Part shown: positions 1 to 10,108 of the stretch, piece after piece
Position numbering within the stretch: position 1 is the stretch's first letter
How the letters are laid out: each line of letters begins with the position of its first letter
Source of the DNA: Metallyticus violacea
Taxonomy: Eukaryota; Arthropoda; Insecta; Mantodea; Metallyticidae
Assembly: GCA_030762175.1 (NCBI GenBank)
Contig: CM060846.1
Location: 239,558,012 to 239,622,011 of the forward strand
Direction: 5' to 3'
DNA length: 64,000 nucleotides
Notes under the pieces: generated by a model
Told to the model about the DNA's origin: nothing
The model's database searches: none
What the model saw: only the letters and a program-made list of their open reading frames with translations
Translations under genes and position numbers: made by a program

Positions 1-1349
1 TGCATCCATTATTAATCATACGGGCCAGTAAGAACAGAATTCAAGTCATGCCTGCATTGAGCGTGGATAAGTTTCAACACCCAGAAAAACTATGCGTTTT
101 TAAAATTGTCAATATCTAAAGAAAATTTAAAAAACGTGCAGTATCAGAAGAAATTTATTTCGAAAATAGCACGAGAGTTCTACATAATTTGACAACCTCA
201 GACTTTCCCAAGGACGATAAGGATAAGCTACCAGGTAATGCTTTGCACTTTTCAATTGTGGAAATGAGATTAAAATTAGCACACTATTTGTTTATTCCAT
301 TTATTTTTATTTGCAAATGTAAAGTCATCTAAAGGAGCTCTGTGAAGAAATATATTAACTTTTGCAATGAAAATATTTCACGAAGAGTATAAAAACTCAT
401 ATAACACTGTATTTAAAAATGTATAACATAAAATGAATACGTCACAAAAGATCGGATTCCAATGGCTTTTTCTCAAAAATTCTGTTATCAGTAAACGTTT
501 CAACATTTTCAACGTGTTATCATAAGTGTAAAATTTTCATTTGTATCTTAAATTACAGCTTCATGAGATACGTGACAAGTCATGAAAACTTATAAAATGG
601 ACATATATTGGTGTAGTGAGTTTTAAAACAGATCATTTTTCTCTACATTCAGTTATTTGAACTCTCATCGCTATTTATCCAAACCTTCGATGGCTTTATT
701 TGATTTAATATCTTATATAAAATACTGTGGTTTACAGTACTATTAGTATATAATTTAAAATTTATACTTTAAAATAAATAAATAAATAAATAAATCATCA
801 AAATAATTATACATTTTTGCTACATTGATTATATTAGGCAATTTGGGTACTTTTTACATAAGTAAAATAAGTGCAAGTACTACCTCATATTGTGGTTTTC
901 TTATTAATCTTCAGTGAGCTGACCGAATTACTTACCCAGATATAACACTCAGAGAAACTCTCGATATTCTGTTTGGAGATGAAAACGAAAAGATGGAAAA
1001 AACATGGAAAATGCCACATTTCCAGTTGCAGATACGAGCATATTCATCAACCCTACTGAAACCTCAAAGCTTATAAATAAATATTCTGGGGATTAAGATG
1101 GAATTGAAAACATTCTGAACAGACATCAAATAAGAGATGAACAAGTATGGGAACCGCCTTTAAAGTATTCATGTAACAGATCACGGATTTTAATGGAGAA
1201 TGAAGTTCCTGCCTACTCGAATAGACAACTCTTGTTTTTCTGTGCCTTCCAACATTCGCGATAGAAAGCCTGTTCACTCAGTTAAACAAAAAATATAGAG
1301 AATATTTCAAATCAATGTGTCATTGAAATCTACAAGTTCATTGGTGTAT
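1..1349. other. No gene seen; AT-rich spacer
   Basis: AT-rich sequence with frequent stops in all frames. A short (AAAT)n tract lies at 771-795. I recognise no protein motif, tRNA or repeat family here. Confidence 0.6.
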
Positions 1350-1395
1350 CTGTTCCGAATTTCTATTCCTGGAATAGAATAGAAATTCGGAACAG
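1350..1395. repeat. Perfect 19-bp-arm hairpin
   Basis: Left arm 1350-1368 (ctgttccgaatttctattc) is the exact reverse complement of 1377-1395, with an 8-base loop at 1369-1376. I find no transposase and no obvious target duplication around it. It could be a very short foldback element or a palindrome formed by replication slippage. The palindrome is plain in the sequence; its origin is not known. Confidence 0.85.
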
Positions 1396-2644
1396 GATGT
1401 GATACTGCCTATTTTCTCCTGACCCATAGATATATATTTGCTCAGAATGCTTGGATTTTGTGAATGAAATCAGACAAGACATGCTGCAATTTGATTTCAA
1501 TAAGAGGATTGTTGTACTGTACCTAATACGGTATTGCTAAAAACCAAAATGTGCAGAATGACCCACCAGCTTTCAGTCTGTTAATCGAGTGTTCCCAGAT
1601 ATTAGCTTTGACAAGAACTAATCATCAAGGCAGAAGGAAAAGCAAATAAGAGGCTTGCAGGAGAAGAATGTGCCTAATGTGTGGTAAATGTAATATTGGC
1701 TTTTGTGCGAACTTTTACGAGGATAAATGTAACCTAATACTCTCGTTGTAATTAGGTAATAAAAGCTACACAAGTCCTTCCATCATATGCAATGAGATAA
1801 CCCATACCAGAAATGATATACAACAAATTTAGTTTGCCTTTATACATAATGTTTGTCCACTAATTCTTTCAATGCTTATTTAACAAGCAGTTAGTAATAT
1901 GAGGGGGAAAAAAAGCAATGCATATTTTATTCAGTAAAATATTAATTTGGACAATTAAAGGTTTTACATATCAAAATACGATAAACGTTTCAATTCAGTA
2001 ATTTGACAACCAATCATAAATAGGAAAGATGTAATGGTTAATACTGAAACAGCAAGAAGACCTATTTGAAATACTGTAGCTGGTTAACTACCGCGACTCC
2101 CTCCAGTTCTATTCTTAGCAGCCTATTTGCTGATCTCTTTGAGTTCTTCGCTGACCGTATCTAAAGGAGCTCATGTTACTCATCTTGTAACGCATGTGTT
2201 TGAAAGAAGGAAAACTCAAACGCACACAGAAACAAGGTCTGTTTGAAAGCTATAAAATACACACACTGAAATATCCCAAAACCCCCTCAGCACAGGATCT
2301 TATTTGCAGTTCATCCGAGAGGAAGATGGATATGAAACACGGTTGGAACAAGTCGTATGTATAGAAATCACGGTGGGTGTTGCAGTTTGAATCTTGCTCA
2401 GATCAAAATACTTGAGAGGAGGTTTTCCGGAGTTTTCTCTCAGTGAGAAAAGGTGAATGACACATACTTTAGATCGCCGTTGGATTTCGGATCCGTTTGT
2501 ATAATTTTTAGTTAATTAATTTCATTCATTGCCTAGAAGACCTTGACATTTGGCATTGCCAAAGTAAACAATTACAAGATATCAACAAAGAGGGTTTATA
2601 TTCTTTTCATCAGTTAACCTTTATATAAAGCAACTTAACTACAT
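1396..2644. other. No gene seen; weak Cys-rich reading near 1.65 kb
   Basis: Mostly AT-rich and unremarkable. In one plus frame at about 1650-1730 a Cys-containing stretch (CLMCGKCNIGFC) faintly resembles the Cys-rich C-terminus of piggyBac transposases, but no other part of such a protein can be read nearby, so it is not called. Confidence 0.5.
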
Positions 2645-2790
2645 TCATAGGGTATCTAATCCTAGTTTAAAACTTTAATTTCACAATCAATCTAACGAAC
2701 AATAAAAACTGCCTAATTCTTTATAAAATTTAAGCTTCATCTAAAATAAAATCCATTCTCCCCTATATTAATTAAATCATTATTACACAA
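2645..2790 (-). pseudogene. Nuclear mitochondrial insertion, 12S rRNA fragment
   Basis: The plus strand reads gggtatctaatcctagttta, the reverse complement of the nearly invariant insect mitochondrial 12S rRNA block AAACTAGGATTAGATACCC. The following bases (tttaatttcacaatcaatctaac) continue in the usual insect rrnS order, running toward the 5' part of the gene. The rRNA sense is therefore on the minus strand. The match begins abruptly just before the motif and fades after about 2790, and the central 12S block expected further on is not present, so it is a fragment. It is embedded in nuclear repeats and cannot be a functional rRNA. Confidence 0.75.
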
Positions 2791-3734
2791 AATAAATAAT
2801 TCATGTATTCCTTCGCTTGTTTTTCTTAACAAGTTCTTGAACCATATAAATATTTTCGCTAAATTTATTTGTTACATAATTTGGTAACTTATAGAAATAT
2901 TAACCTAAATATGCTCGGATTTTTTCTCTTATTTATAGACCCTGTGTTACTTTTTATGTGGATAGTTTAAAACACATTTAATTAACTGAGCAGAATACCA
3001 GAAATATATTTCAGTGATTACTAAGAAATGCGCTTATAAAATATACGCAATTTGCTGCTGTTAGTTCCTGAGACTAAAAAGTAGTCAATGTCAGATTTCT
3101 GATTAGGCAACAATTCAAAAGGATAGAAAGTTTATCTACATCCCTTCAAGATTATACTAGGAATTAGCGAGTAATTCCTAGTTTTTCTTTCAGGGACTAT
3201 TTCGGTGTTCCGGCACAATTACTTAATACACATTTCACAAAATCAGACATGAATAACCAACCCAAATTTTTTCCTGAAACCTCTTTATCTAACTACAGTG
3301 TTGATATAATAATTTATTTCCTTGTTTCCTTTCTATTAAAGGAGCTAACGAGATAGGTACGAGATACCTACATAGGTACGAGATACCTATGATACTTTTC
3401 CGCACCTTCTACATAACTTGAAAATATATATGTCTACTCTGTTGTTTTCCGTTACGTTTTTTTTATGGCTACATGCGCAATCGTGTCTATATAGTAAATA
3501 TAGGCCACCAGTTTGGCTCTGTAAGTCATTCTCTAGTGTTCATCCGCCATTTTTCATAGATGTCAACTATTACGTAATTTTTCTCTTGTGAGGAACAAGG
3601 GGATCCCTTTGCACCAACCTATTCAAACGAGGATTTGGAATAAAACTTGCGTAATGAAGCTCGATAACTTAAACCTAAACTAGGCGTTATATTTCACACG
3701 CGTGCTTGCAACAATACTGTATCCACTAAGTGAA
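2791..3734. other. No gene seen
   Basis: AT-rich, no recognised motif. A small direct repeat, gataggtacgagatacctac and the like, sits at about 3351-3391. The 12S similarity does not clearly continue into this stretch. Confidence 0.5.
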
Positions 3735-4004
3735 CTTATGAATTGGGAAAGGAATTTTAGGTAGGAAGTATTTCAGATCCAAGTTTAACTTGCCCCTTCA
3801 ACATGTTACATATATGAGAATTGAGGAAAATGTGGAAAGGCAGTCAAAAAGGATGCCTTTTGCCATATTTATACGTGCTCCTTCCACAATTCCCATAGAT
3901 GAGGATTAAGCAAAATCTGGAAAAGAAGCCGATAAGGACTCTTTTGGCAATATTTGTACATATATCTTCCGTTAACGAATCCGTGCCTTAGTGACTTCGG
4001 CCAG
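3735..4004 (-). mobile_element. SINE family A, old copy with internal duplication
   Basis: Minus-strand copy of the SINE seen intact at 24.8 kb. Recognisable parts are the aattgggaaagga block at the 3' side and the tRNA-like head at the right end (ccgtgccttagtgacttcggcca, reverse complement of an A-box region). It is strongly diverged. A 77-bp segment is present twice, at 3809-3885 and 3894-3970, both starting cata.atgag and ending ctcctt/atcttcc. The duplication lies inside the SINE body. Confidence 0.6.
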
Positions 4005-4189
4005 CTGTATCAACTAAGAGATTCCCACACTATCTAATCATACAAAGTATGAAATGTTCAATGCCAAATATAATTGTTTTAATGTGTTTCTAAATTGCTA
4101 CATACCATTTATGACTAACGAAATTTTAAACATCACCGTCCAATGACATTTGGAAACAACCTGTATTTATGAAAAATGTAAGAAGACGA

Positions 4190-4409
4190 GGTGGACGAGG
4201 TAGCTAATGCACGGACTTGTAAACGGGAGGTCTGCGGCTTCAATTCCACCAGCACTGCTCTCCTGATTTTCCCAGGCTTTCCTGGCACATGCGAGGGAGT
4301 TAACGCTGGAACGCCTTCTTCGCCGAAAGTTCCTTTCCCAACTTATAATTTACTTTCATAGTGTCCACCGAATGTGTTGCCATAGTGGTGTTAAACTCTA
4401 TTCTAAAAG
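4190..4409 (+). mobile_element. SINE family A, old copy
   Basis: Plus-strand copy. The head reads gaggtggacgaggtagctaa, a decayed A-box region, followed by cgggaggtctgcggcttcaa (B-box region), then the body with aacgccttcttcgcc, cctttcccaac and a 3' end of gtggtgttaaact. It lies head to head with the family-A copy at 3735-4004, about 185 bp apart. Divergence suggests an old insertion, and no target duplication is clear. Confidence 0.6.
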
Positions 4410-5470
4410 GCAGAGAGAAGAAGAAAAAGAAAAATATCAAATAAAGACAGAATTATGTGCAGAAATAGTTGAAGTGTTTATTTAATATTTGTGATTTTGA
4501 TTTATTTTTGGGCTTTTCGGGGAAATGCATAAAAATCTGTATGAAAAGATTTAAAATTTGAAAGCTTAACTTTCGATCGCTTTGTAGCACATTTCTGATT
4601 AAGTTAATTTAAATAGAAATTTAAAATGTATATTACGCATCCCTAACTTATGATCACACTCGTTAATATATCTGAGAACTATATGTAAATAGAAACATTT
4701 AGAAAGAGAATATTTTATAGTGAAACAAACCTGAAAATGAAAACAGAATGCAAATTTAAAATAAATATAAAGAAATAAAATATTGTATTGATACATGAGA
4801 GAAAATAGATCTTCTGCGTGAACACTTACACCTGGTTCTTCAGCAGATAGGCTTCCAGTGAATTAGGGATTATATATAATGATACACTTAAGACTTTCAC
4901 TTCTAATCTCTCCTATACTGTTTTTGATATCGACGAGTTGTTCCCGCTATATTTGTGGGCACATAAAGAGCCATAGGGGATTGTTATTCGCAATAAACTT
5001 AACATCTACAGCGCAAAATTATATTTTTAAACAGAATAATAGTCATAGCATCATCAGAAATGAAACTAAAAGAATTTAGAATAATGCATTTTACCGCATG
5101 TTTCTAATACAAGCTATTTAAGAGTGAACGATTTTTTAAGTTTTATCCATTAATATCAAGTTAGCAGTAATGTGGTAATTAAATAAGGCTTCTAAGCTGT
5201 TTCTCATTCTTTGCTTTCCTTTAAATGATTTATTTGTTTGCATTCGGTATTTAAGGAGCTGACACCTCCATAGGAGTATGCAGTTTTAAATTTCCAGTGT
5301 CTCGACACCATGCTGTTGCTGGGTTGACGTCCGGCCATCCGAGAAAGAGTGACTTAGGTCCGCGGCATAAAGTTAAAGTTGTAACAATTAGTTCACGTTA
5401 GAGGTACTCGCCTTAATCTTCGTGTCGTGTCAAAGTAGCCCAGAAATAACGTCCGCTCTGACTTTTCGCA
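4410..5470. other. No gene seen
   Basis: AT-rich to about 5250, then somewhat richer in G+C toward 5.3-5.8 kb. No recognised protein, RNA or repeat family. Confidence 0.5.
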
Positions 5471-5731
5471 TCATTTTGTGAGTATAGGCAGACTCGCAAT
5501 CGCCCAGTCGTCCAAGCTGAGGCAAGGTACGGTGTCTAACCAACAAACTTCATTAGCAAGCAGCGTGGCGTTATATGTCGTTGTTTCCTTCATATAACTT
5601 CCTTCCTCAATCCCGGCAGCTGTAGCTCCTAAAATTTCAGCGTAAGGTTCGGAGAAATCCTCTTTGAGAAATCTTCTTTGAGGAAGAGTCGGTTGATCTG
5701 GAACAGGGCGTCGAAAACTGCTGCAGGCCAT
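5471..5731 (-). CDS. Unrecognised 86-codon reading frame in a GC-richer patch
   Basis: An uninterrupted ATG-to-stop frame of 86 codons in a patch clearly richer in G+C than its surroundings (about 5.3-5.8 kb). The product has no signal peptide, membrane segment or motif that I recognise; it has a basic N-terminus, an acidic middle and a hydrophobic C-terminal half (LPILTK end). It ends about 90 bp before a SINE insertion. It may be an exon-sized piece of a host or retroelement gene, or chance. I assign no function. Confidence 0.2.
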   Translation of the reverse strand: MACSSFRRPVPDQPTLPQRRFLKEDFSEPYAEILGATAAGIEEGSYMKETTTYNATLLANEVCWLDTVPCLSLDDWAIASLPILTK

Positions 5732-5811
5732 TATCCGCTAGAGCAATGGTGCTCTGCCGCTCCCAACGTGGGCTACGCCAAAGCAATGTAATTAATCGCC
5801 AATCAAAATCT

Positions 5812-6145
5812 CAACCAGATCACGTCGGTCCTGGTGGTGTAGTGGTTACCATACTTGCCTCCTAAACCCAAGATTGCCGGTTCGAACCCGGCCAGGACCG
5901 ATGGATTTTTTCGGGCGTAAAAATCCAAAGTATGACTTCCTTCGGAAGGGAAGTAAAACCGTGGATCCCGTGTCGTACATTTACGGCACGAAAAAGAATC
6001 TCAAGCCTGAAAGAGAGGCCTCTGAGCAAAATTTGCCGGCCGTTTCACGCCTTCAGTTGAATGGGACGCTGATGACCTGAGATGTTAAAGAGCGTCCTTA
6101 AATAAAATAAATAAATAAATAAATGAAAAAAACCAACCAGATCAC
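5812..6145 (+). mobile_element. SINE family B, complete copy with target-site duplication
   Basis: Element 5824-6133 is flanked by a perfect 12-bp target duplication, caaccagatcac, at 5812-5823 and 6134-6145. The 5' head (about 5826-5900) is tRNA-like, with A-box tgtagtggtta and B-box ggttcgaaccc closed by a CCAGGACC acceptor-like end. A body with gtgtcgtacatttacggcac follows, then an (AAAT)n-type tail at about 6099-6123. This structure fits a Pol III-transcribed tRNA-derived SINE mobilised by a partner LINE. It is the best copy of this family in the window and defines its full length of about 310 bp. Confidence 0.9.
5826..5900 (+). promoter_or_regulatory. Internal Pol III promoter (A and B boxes) of SINE B
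   Basis: A-box-like tgtagtggttacc at about 5837-5849 and B-box ggttcgaaccc at 5880-5890. The ends tcctgg and ccagga can pair, as in a tRNA acceptor stem. It resembles the tRNA-Gly/Glu/Asp type. Because it continues straight into a SINE body and tail it is not annotated as a functional tRNA gene. Confidence 0.7.
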
Positions 6146-6473
6146 ACCTCAACTCCCTCTAATAAGCACGCCCGCTTCATGTGAATGTTAGCATGTTAGA
6201 CACTAACAGCATGGGGAAGTGACGTAGCTTCTACGGTTCATCGGCGCCGAGGGCGGCGGGTGTGGGACCGTCCTTAAAATAAAAAAGAGTCGGTCAGTGT
6301 AACGCGCATGATCTACATCGCCGGCGAAGGTACTGCGCCATCTGCCATGCCCGGTATCACATTTCAGGACATTGCGTGTCCCCGGGCAATCGGATGTCAA
6401 CGCAGCTTCCACTAGTCATCTCCAGCCACCATTTGGGATCAACACACAACTTCAGCACAGTCAAACTTGAACT
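6146..6473. other. GC-rich segment upstream of minisatellite
   Basis: Noticeably G+C-rich (ggcgccgagggcggcgggtg and similar) against an AT-rich background. No ORF with recognisable homology. With the minisatellite and the frame near 7.3-7.5 kb it may be part of one retroelement 5' region, but that is inference. Confidence 0.4.
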
Positions 6474-7031
6474 CATCTAACCTGCAGGAACCAATTAACC
6501 CACTCATCTAACCTGCAGGAACCAATTAACCCACTCATCTAATCTGCAGGAACCATTCAACCCACTCATCTAACCTGCAGGAACCAATCAACCCACTCAT
6601 CTAACCTGCAGGAACCAATCAACCCACTCATCTAACCTGCAGGAACCAATCAACCCACTCATCTAACCTGCAGGAACCAATCAACCCACTCATCTAACCT
6701 GCAGGAACCAATTAACCCACTCACCTAACCTGCAGGAACCAATTAACCCACTCATCTAACCTGCAGGAACCAATTAACCCACTCACCTAACCTGCAGGAA
6801 CCAATTAACCCACTCATCTAACCTGCAGGAACCAATTAACCCACTCATCTAACCTGCAGGAACCAATTAACCCACTCATCTAATCTGCAGGAACCATTCA
6901 ACCCACTCATCTAACCTGCAGGAACCAATTAACCCACTCATCTAACCTGCAGGAACCAATTAACCCGCTCGTCTAACCTGCAGGAACCAATTAAGCCACT
7001 CATCTAACCTGCAGGAACCAATCAACGCACT
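6474..7031 (+). repeat. 31-bp minisatellite, 18 phased units
   Basis: Eighteen consecutive units of exactly 31 bp (558 bp) with consensus starting catctaacctgcaggaacca and ending attaacccact. Variants are substitutions only, with no indels. Units 3 and 14 share aatctgcaggaaccattcaa; units 4-7 and 18 carry caatcaa; units 9 and 11 carry cacc. The first three units recur as units 12-14, so multi-unit duplication occurred. Each unit contains a ctgcag site. The low divergence indicates recent expansion or ongoing homogenisation. Confidence 0.97.
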
Positions 7032-7289
7032 AGCAACTTAAGTCGATGAACTAGCTAACATCATCACGAACTAGCACTCAAACACAATCTGTGAACTCAA
7101 GGGGACAATCACTATGAACCACCTGACCGGCACACTTCAAGAGACATCCAGGCGCCTCGATCACCTGAAACAGCTTTAACTGAGCTCAGTACAATAACAT
7201 GCCATACAGCCTACATCATCAGGACATAAATTTAACACACAAAGGAAGAAAAAAATCAAAACAAAAAACATAAAGAATAAAATATGTGA
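7032..7289. other. C/A-rich spacer after minisatellite
   Basis: The plus strand is markedly poor in G and rich in C and A, continuing the composition of the repeat array. No recognised gene. Confidence 0.4.
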
Positions 7290-7550
7290 AAAATAGTCTC
7301 TACCACCTGCAAGAACACTTTTTTAGAAATCCTAGACATCCACTGCAAGCAAAACACGCTACAGATTCACGTAACTACAGGTACCAAAATCAACAAAGAC
7401 TGGAGACCGGCACAAGGTCAAAGCACGCTCATAGAAGAACCACCGGCCCTACTCAAACTATAAGGTACACACCTTCAGCCATACCACTGGAAGCCGCATC
7501 TAAAATTCCAAAAACCAAAGGCCATCGTTAAAATTGTAAACAACACAACA
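7290..7550 (+). pseudogene. Decayed coding-like frame, probably transposon-derived
   Basis: One frame reads coherently with a single internal stop at 7461. It contains TFLEILDIHCKQN, a basic WRPAQGQ segment, an EEPPALLKL stretch, and after the stop KFQKPKAIVKIV. The composition looks like coding sequence and unlike the local background, but I do not recognise the family. Its place next to the minisatellite suggests a retroelement ORF1 behind a repetitive 5' leader. That is inference only. Confidence 0.25.
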
Positions 7551-7817
7551 AATAGATGATTAAAGAAATGTTACTTCCACTGATTGCATTTGTCTATCTA
7601 AGTATACAGAGCACTAGACAACTTACAGCTAAAATATACGGGAACATACTTAATCTTAACAACCATGGTTTTGCATAAACCTTAGAGCAGCAAATCTAAC
7701 CATTCTATTTTTTGCTGTTACGCTACACCACAAGAATATCATAATTCAACAGAAATAATGTAAATCTATGTACAAATATTTACAGACAATTGACTGCTCT
7801 CAGCATTTCTTAGGGTA

Positions 7818-8087
7818 TTAGATTCCTTCAGAAAGCTTGTACGCCTTTAAAAGTTGCTTATGAAATCTGTCGATGCTTCTCTGTGACTTGGGGTCTGAAA
7901 AATCAAACATATATGCACCATATTTGCTATTGATTTGATGTTTATTTATAATCAGAAGTTCCATACGGTGGTATCGTGGTCGGAGAAGGCTCGATAATTT
8001 TTTATCTCCTACCAGCACTAAGTCACTCATTTTTTGGCTCCCACTTAAACCCATATCTCTTGGTCTTTCCTTTTCTTTTCTCAGCAC
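7818..8087 (-). CDS. Unrecognised 89-codon reading frame
   Basis: Open minus-strand frame of 89 codons, hydrophilic, with a Lys/Arg-rich N-terminus and no transmembrane segment. No motif that I recognise. The G+C content is close to that of the neighbourhood. It could be a piece of a transposon gene, an exon, or chance; there is no clear splice-site or promoter support. Confidence 0.15.
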   Translation of the reverse strand: MLRKEKERPRDMGLSGSQKMSDLVLVGDKKLSSLLRPRYHRMELLIINKHQINSKYGAYMFDFSDPKSQRSIDRFHKQLLKAYKLSEGI

Positions 8088-8139
8088 GCGATTTCATGCG
8101 TTCATACGCTTTTCGGCACATGTCCAATTATGTAGAGAT

Positions 8140-8235
8140 TTTTTCTTCGGGAATCGAACTCGCTCTCCTTGTTTTATCGGCTCCGGTTCCTGGTGCAGCA
8201 ATAGCTGCACAGCTACCATCCTCGTGGTTGGATTA
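8140..8235 (-). mobile_element. Possible tRNA-like SINE head (another family)
   Basis: Read on the minus strand there is an A-box-like tggtagctgtgcagc followed about 50 bases later by a B-box-like gagttcgattcccg, the right order and spacing for a tRNA-derived Pol III promoter. No body shared with SINE families A-D is evident. It could be a tRNA pseudogene or a truncated SINE. Confidence 0.35.
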
Positions 8236-8322
8236 ATAGAATTGTAAATGATGCGTTCTATAAATCAGCAGTACTTTACCCTGTCAGTGTGACGCTTTTG
8301 GCATAGTATTCTTTTTTTATTA

Positions 8323-8503
8323 GTGTTTAACGCCCGTGTTTACTACTGAGGCACCACAGGCAGTGGACACTGATGATACATAAGATGAAATGATATATTG
8401 GGAAAGGATATTTTTTAAGGAAGGAAGCGTTCCACGCCTAAGTTTGGGGTACCTCCCCGGCATTTGTCAGTTATGAGGACTGAGGAAAACCTGAAAAAAA
8501 AAC
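8323..8503 (-). mobile_element. SINE family A, 5'-truncated
   Basis: Minus-strand copy reading gtgtttaacgcccgtgttta (3' end), ggacactgatgatacataag, the aattgg-like block and gaggactgaggaaaacctg. It stops before the tRNA-like head. Loss of the 5' part is the pattern expected when target-primed reverse transcription ends early. Confidence 0.8.
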
Positions 8504-9898
8504 CGTGAAAGCCTACATACACACTTAACAAGTAAATCCCTTTACTAACTCTGGATGCATGTGTTTATATCTTAGCTAAATAAAAAAGTAATATTTATTA
8601 CGGAAGTAAAATGAACGTCTGGAATTCCATATACTCGTATCATCATTTTGGTACATTAAAGTAACATTGAAAGCAATAAATGAATTTCATTGGTTAAGGT
8701 AATTCAAGCTAGGCAAAAGTTCGTTTCTAAATAATGCGAGTGTGCCTAAGCCTTTATTATTACCATTTTTTTAATTAATAGGGTTCAAACGTTAAAGAAA
8801 CATTTTATTAATTGCAATAAAATGCACGAAAAAAAATATAATTTCTATTCATGCGAATATGAAACTAAATTGGTAGTTTTATTTTGAGATTTGTCTAAAT
8901 ATTTTTAAAAATATATTCATATTCTTTCCAGATTTTCCCCATATTTGTGTTGTTAATTGTTTATGTCTTCTTAAGTTTTTCGCTATTTGATTTTTTAATT
9001 TCAATAAAAACGACATGACAGCAAAACATTAAAGTGTTATACATTTACTGCAGTAGTATCATGGTTAATTTTCTTTAACTGAGTACTGACTGAGAACTGA
9101 GTAGTGCTATAATTTATTTTGTGAAGTATGTGAAATTATAGAAATTGAGAGTTTTTCTATGCAAATATTACCGCAGCAACAATAATTGTTACAGCATTTC
9201 AATAGTTCCTGAAATGAAATAAATTCTAAATCATTTAAGTATTCAAAAGTTATGATTGAAATACCATAATTAAATCACCATAGAAACAATGCGTATTTGT
9301 GTAGTATTTTCAGATCCTTATTTGCATAATCAAATAAAAGATAAATGGAGAAGATCCACTGGAAAATTTGTTATGATACCGCAGAAGTACCGAACTTGTA
9401 GAATGTGTCCTCACCGCTCGCACGGGGTTTTGTGTCTCGCCAAGGCCGGCTCTCTCCCCACTCACGGTCGTCTACCTAACCGCCTGTCCTTGAACTTCCA
9501 AGCATTCACCTGTCTACATTCGTTCTCGAAGATAGCAAGACAACAACGTATTTTCTATGTAAATGTTAACTGAAAATGCAAATCAGATAGTCACGAGAAA
9601 AATAATTAAAATTTTGCTGAGCAACCACCACAAGTTATTTTCCATAACTACAATTAACGATCTTTTGAATAAATTTTATACCACTGGCTCAGTGCAAAAC
9701 AAGTAACACTTGCGAAGACGTACAGTTTTAACACAAAACAAATTAGGTAAAACTGGCCCAAATTTTGAACGTTCGCCAACAAAATCACTACCGAATTAGC
9801 ACAAAAAGTTGGAGGTTTAGTATCTTCTGCACATACAACAACAAAAACGTTACTAGTGTATACGTTTCCATTGTCTACAACAAGTCATCCCATAAGAC
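8504..9898. other. No gene seen
   Basis: AT-rich. A short G+C-richer patch at about 9380-9540 has no recognisable coding motif. Confidence 0.5.
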
Positions 9899-10108
9899 AT
9901 GTGCGTTATTGTAAGTGCATACCCACAGCTCGTTCTTTTCAAGCAAGGCGTGGTTCCACCAAAGTGGTCGTATGAACACTCCTATTGCTGTTCTGAAAAT
10001 TCAAAATGTATACAAGAAACTGCTCTTTATAATAGGAAAGTTAGAGTTTGGTGTGCGATAAACGCAAGACACATAAGGTTTGGCCGACATTTTCAGTTAG
10101 TAAATTAA
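9899..10108 (+). pseudogene. Mariner-like transposase fragment, region around the second catalytic block
   Basis: The frame reads YCCSENSKCIQETALYNRKV followed by RVWCAINARHI. This matches the conserved RYWSxENPH...LH..KVGVWCAI.A.RIIGP block of the insect mariner-like transposases that carry a DUF4817-type N-terminal helix-turn-helix. Everything upstream (DNA-binding domain, first Asp block) and downstream (final Asp/Glu) is missing, and no flanking inverted repeats were found. The related N-terminal domain appears separately at 32974-33200 and 50043-50465. It is a dead relic. Confidence 0.6.

Noticed and set aside
1640..1735. Cys-rich string resembling a piggyBac C-terminal zinc-binding tail
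   Set aside because: Only one short frame matches, the spacing is imperfect, and no other transposase block or TTAA-bounded inverted ends were found around it.
3351..3391. Short direct repeat gataggtacgagatacctac as a possible CRISPR-like or satellite array
   Set aside because: Only two to three short overlapping copies with no spacers; this is eukaryotic low-complexity sequence.
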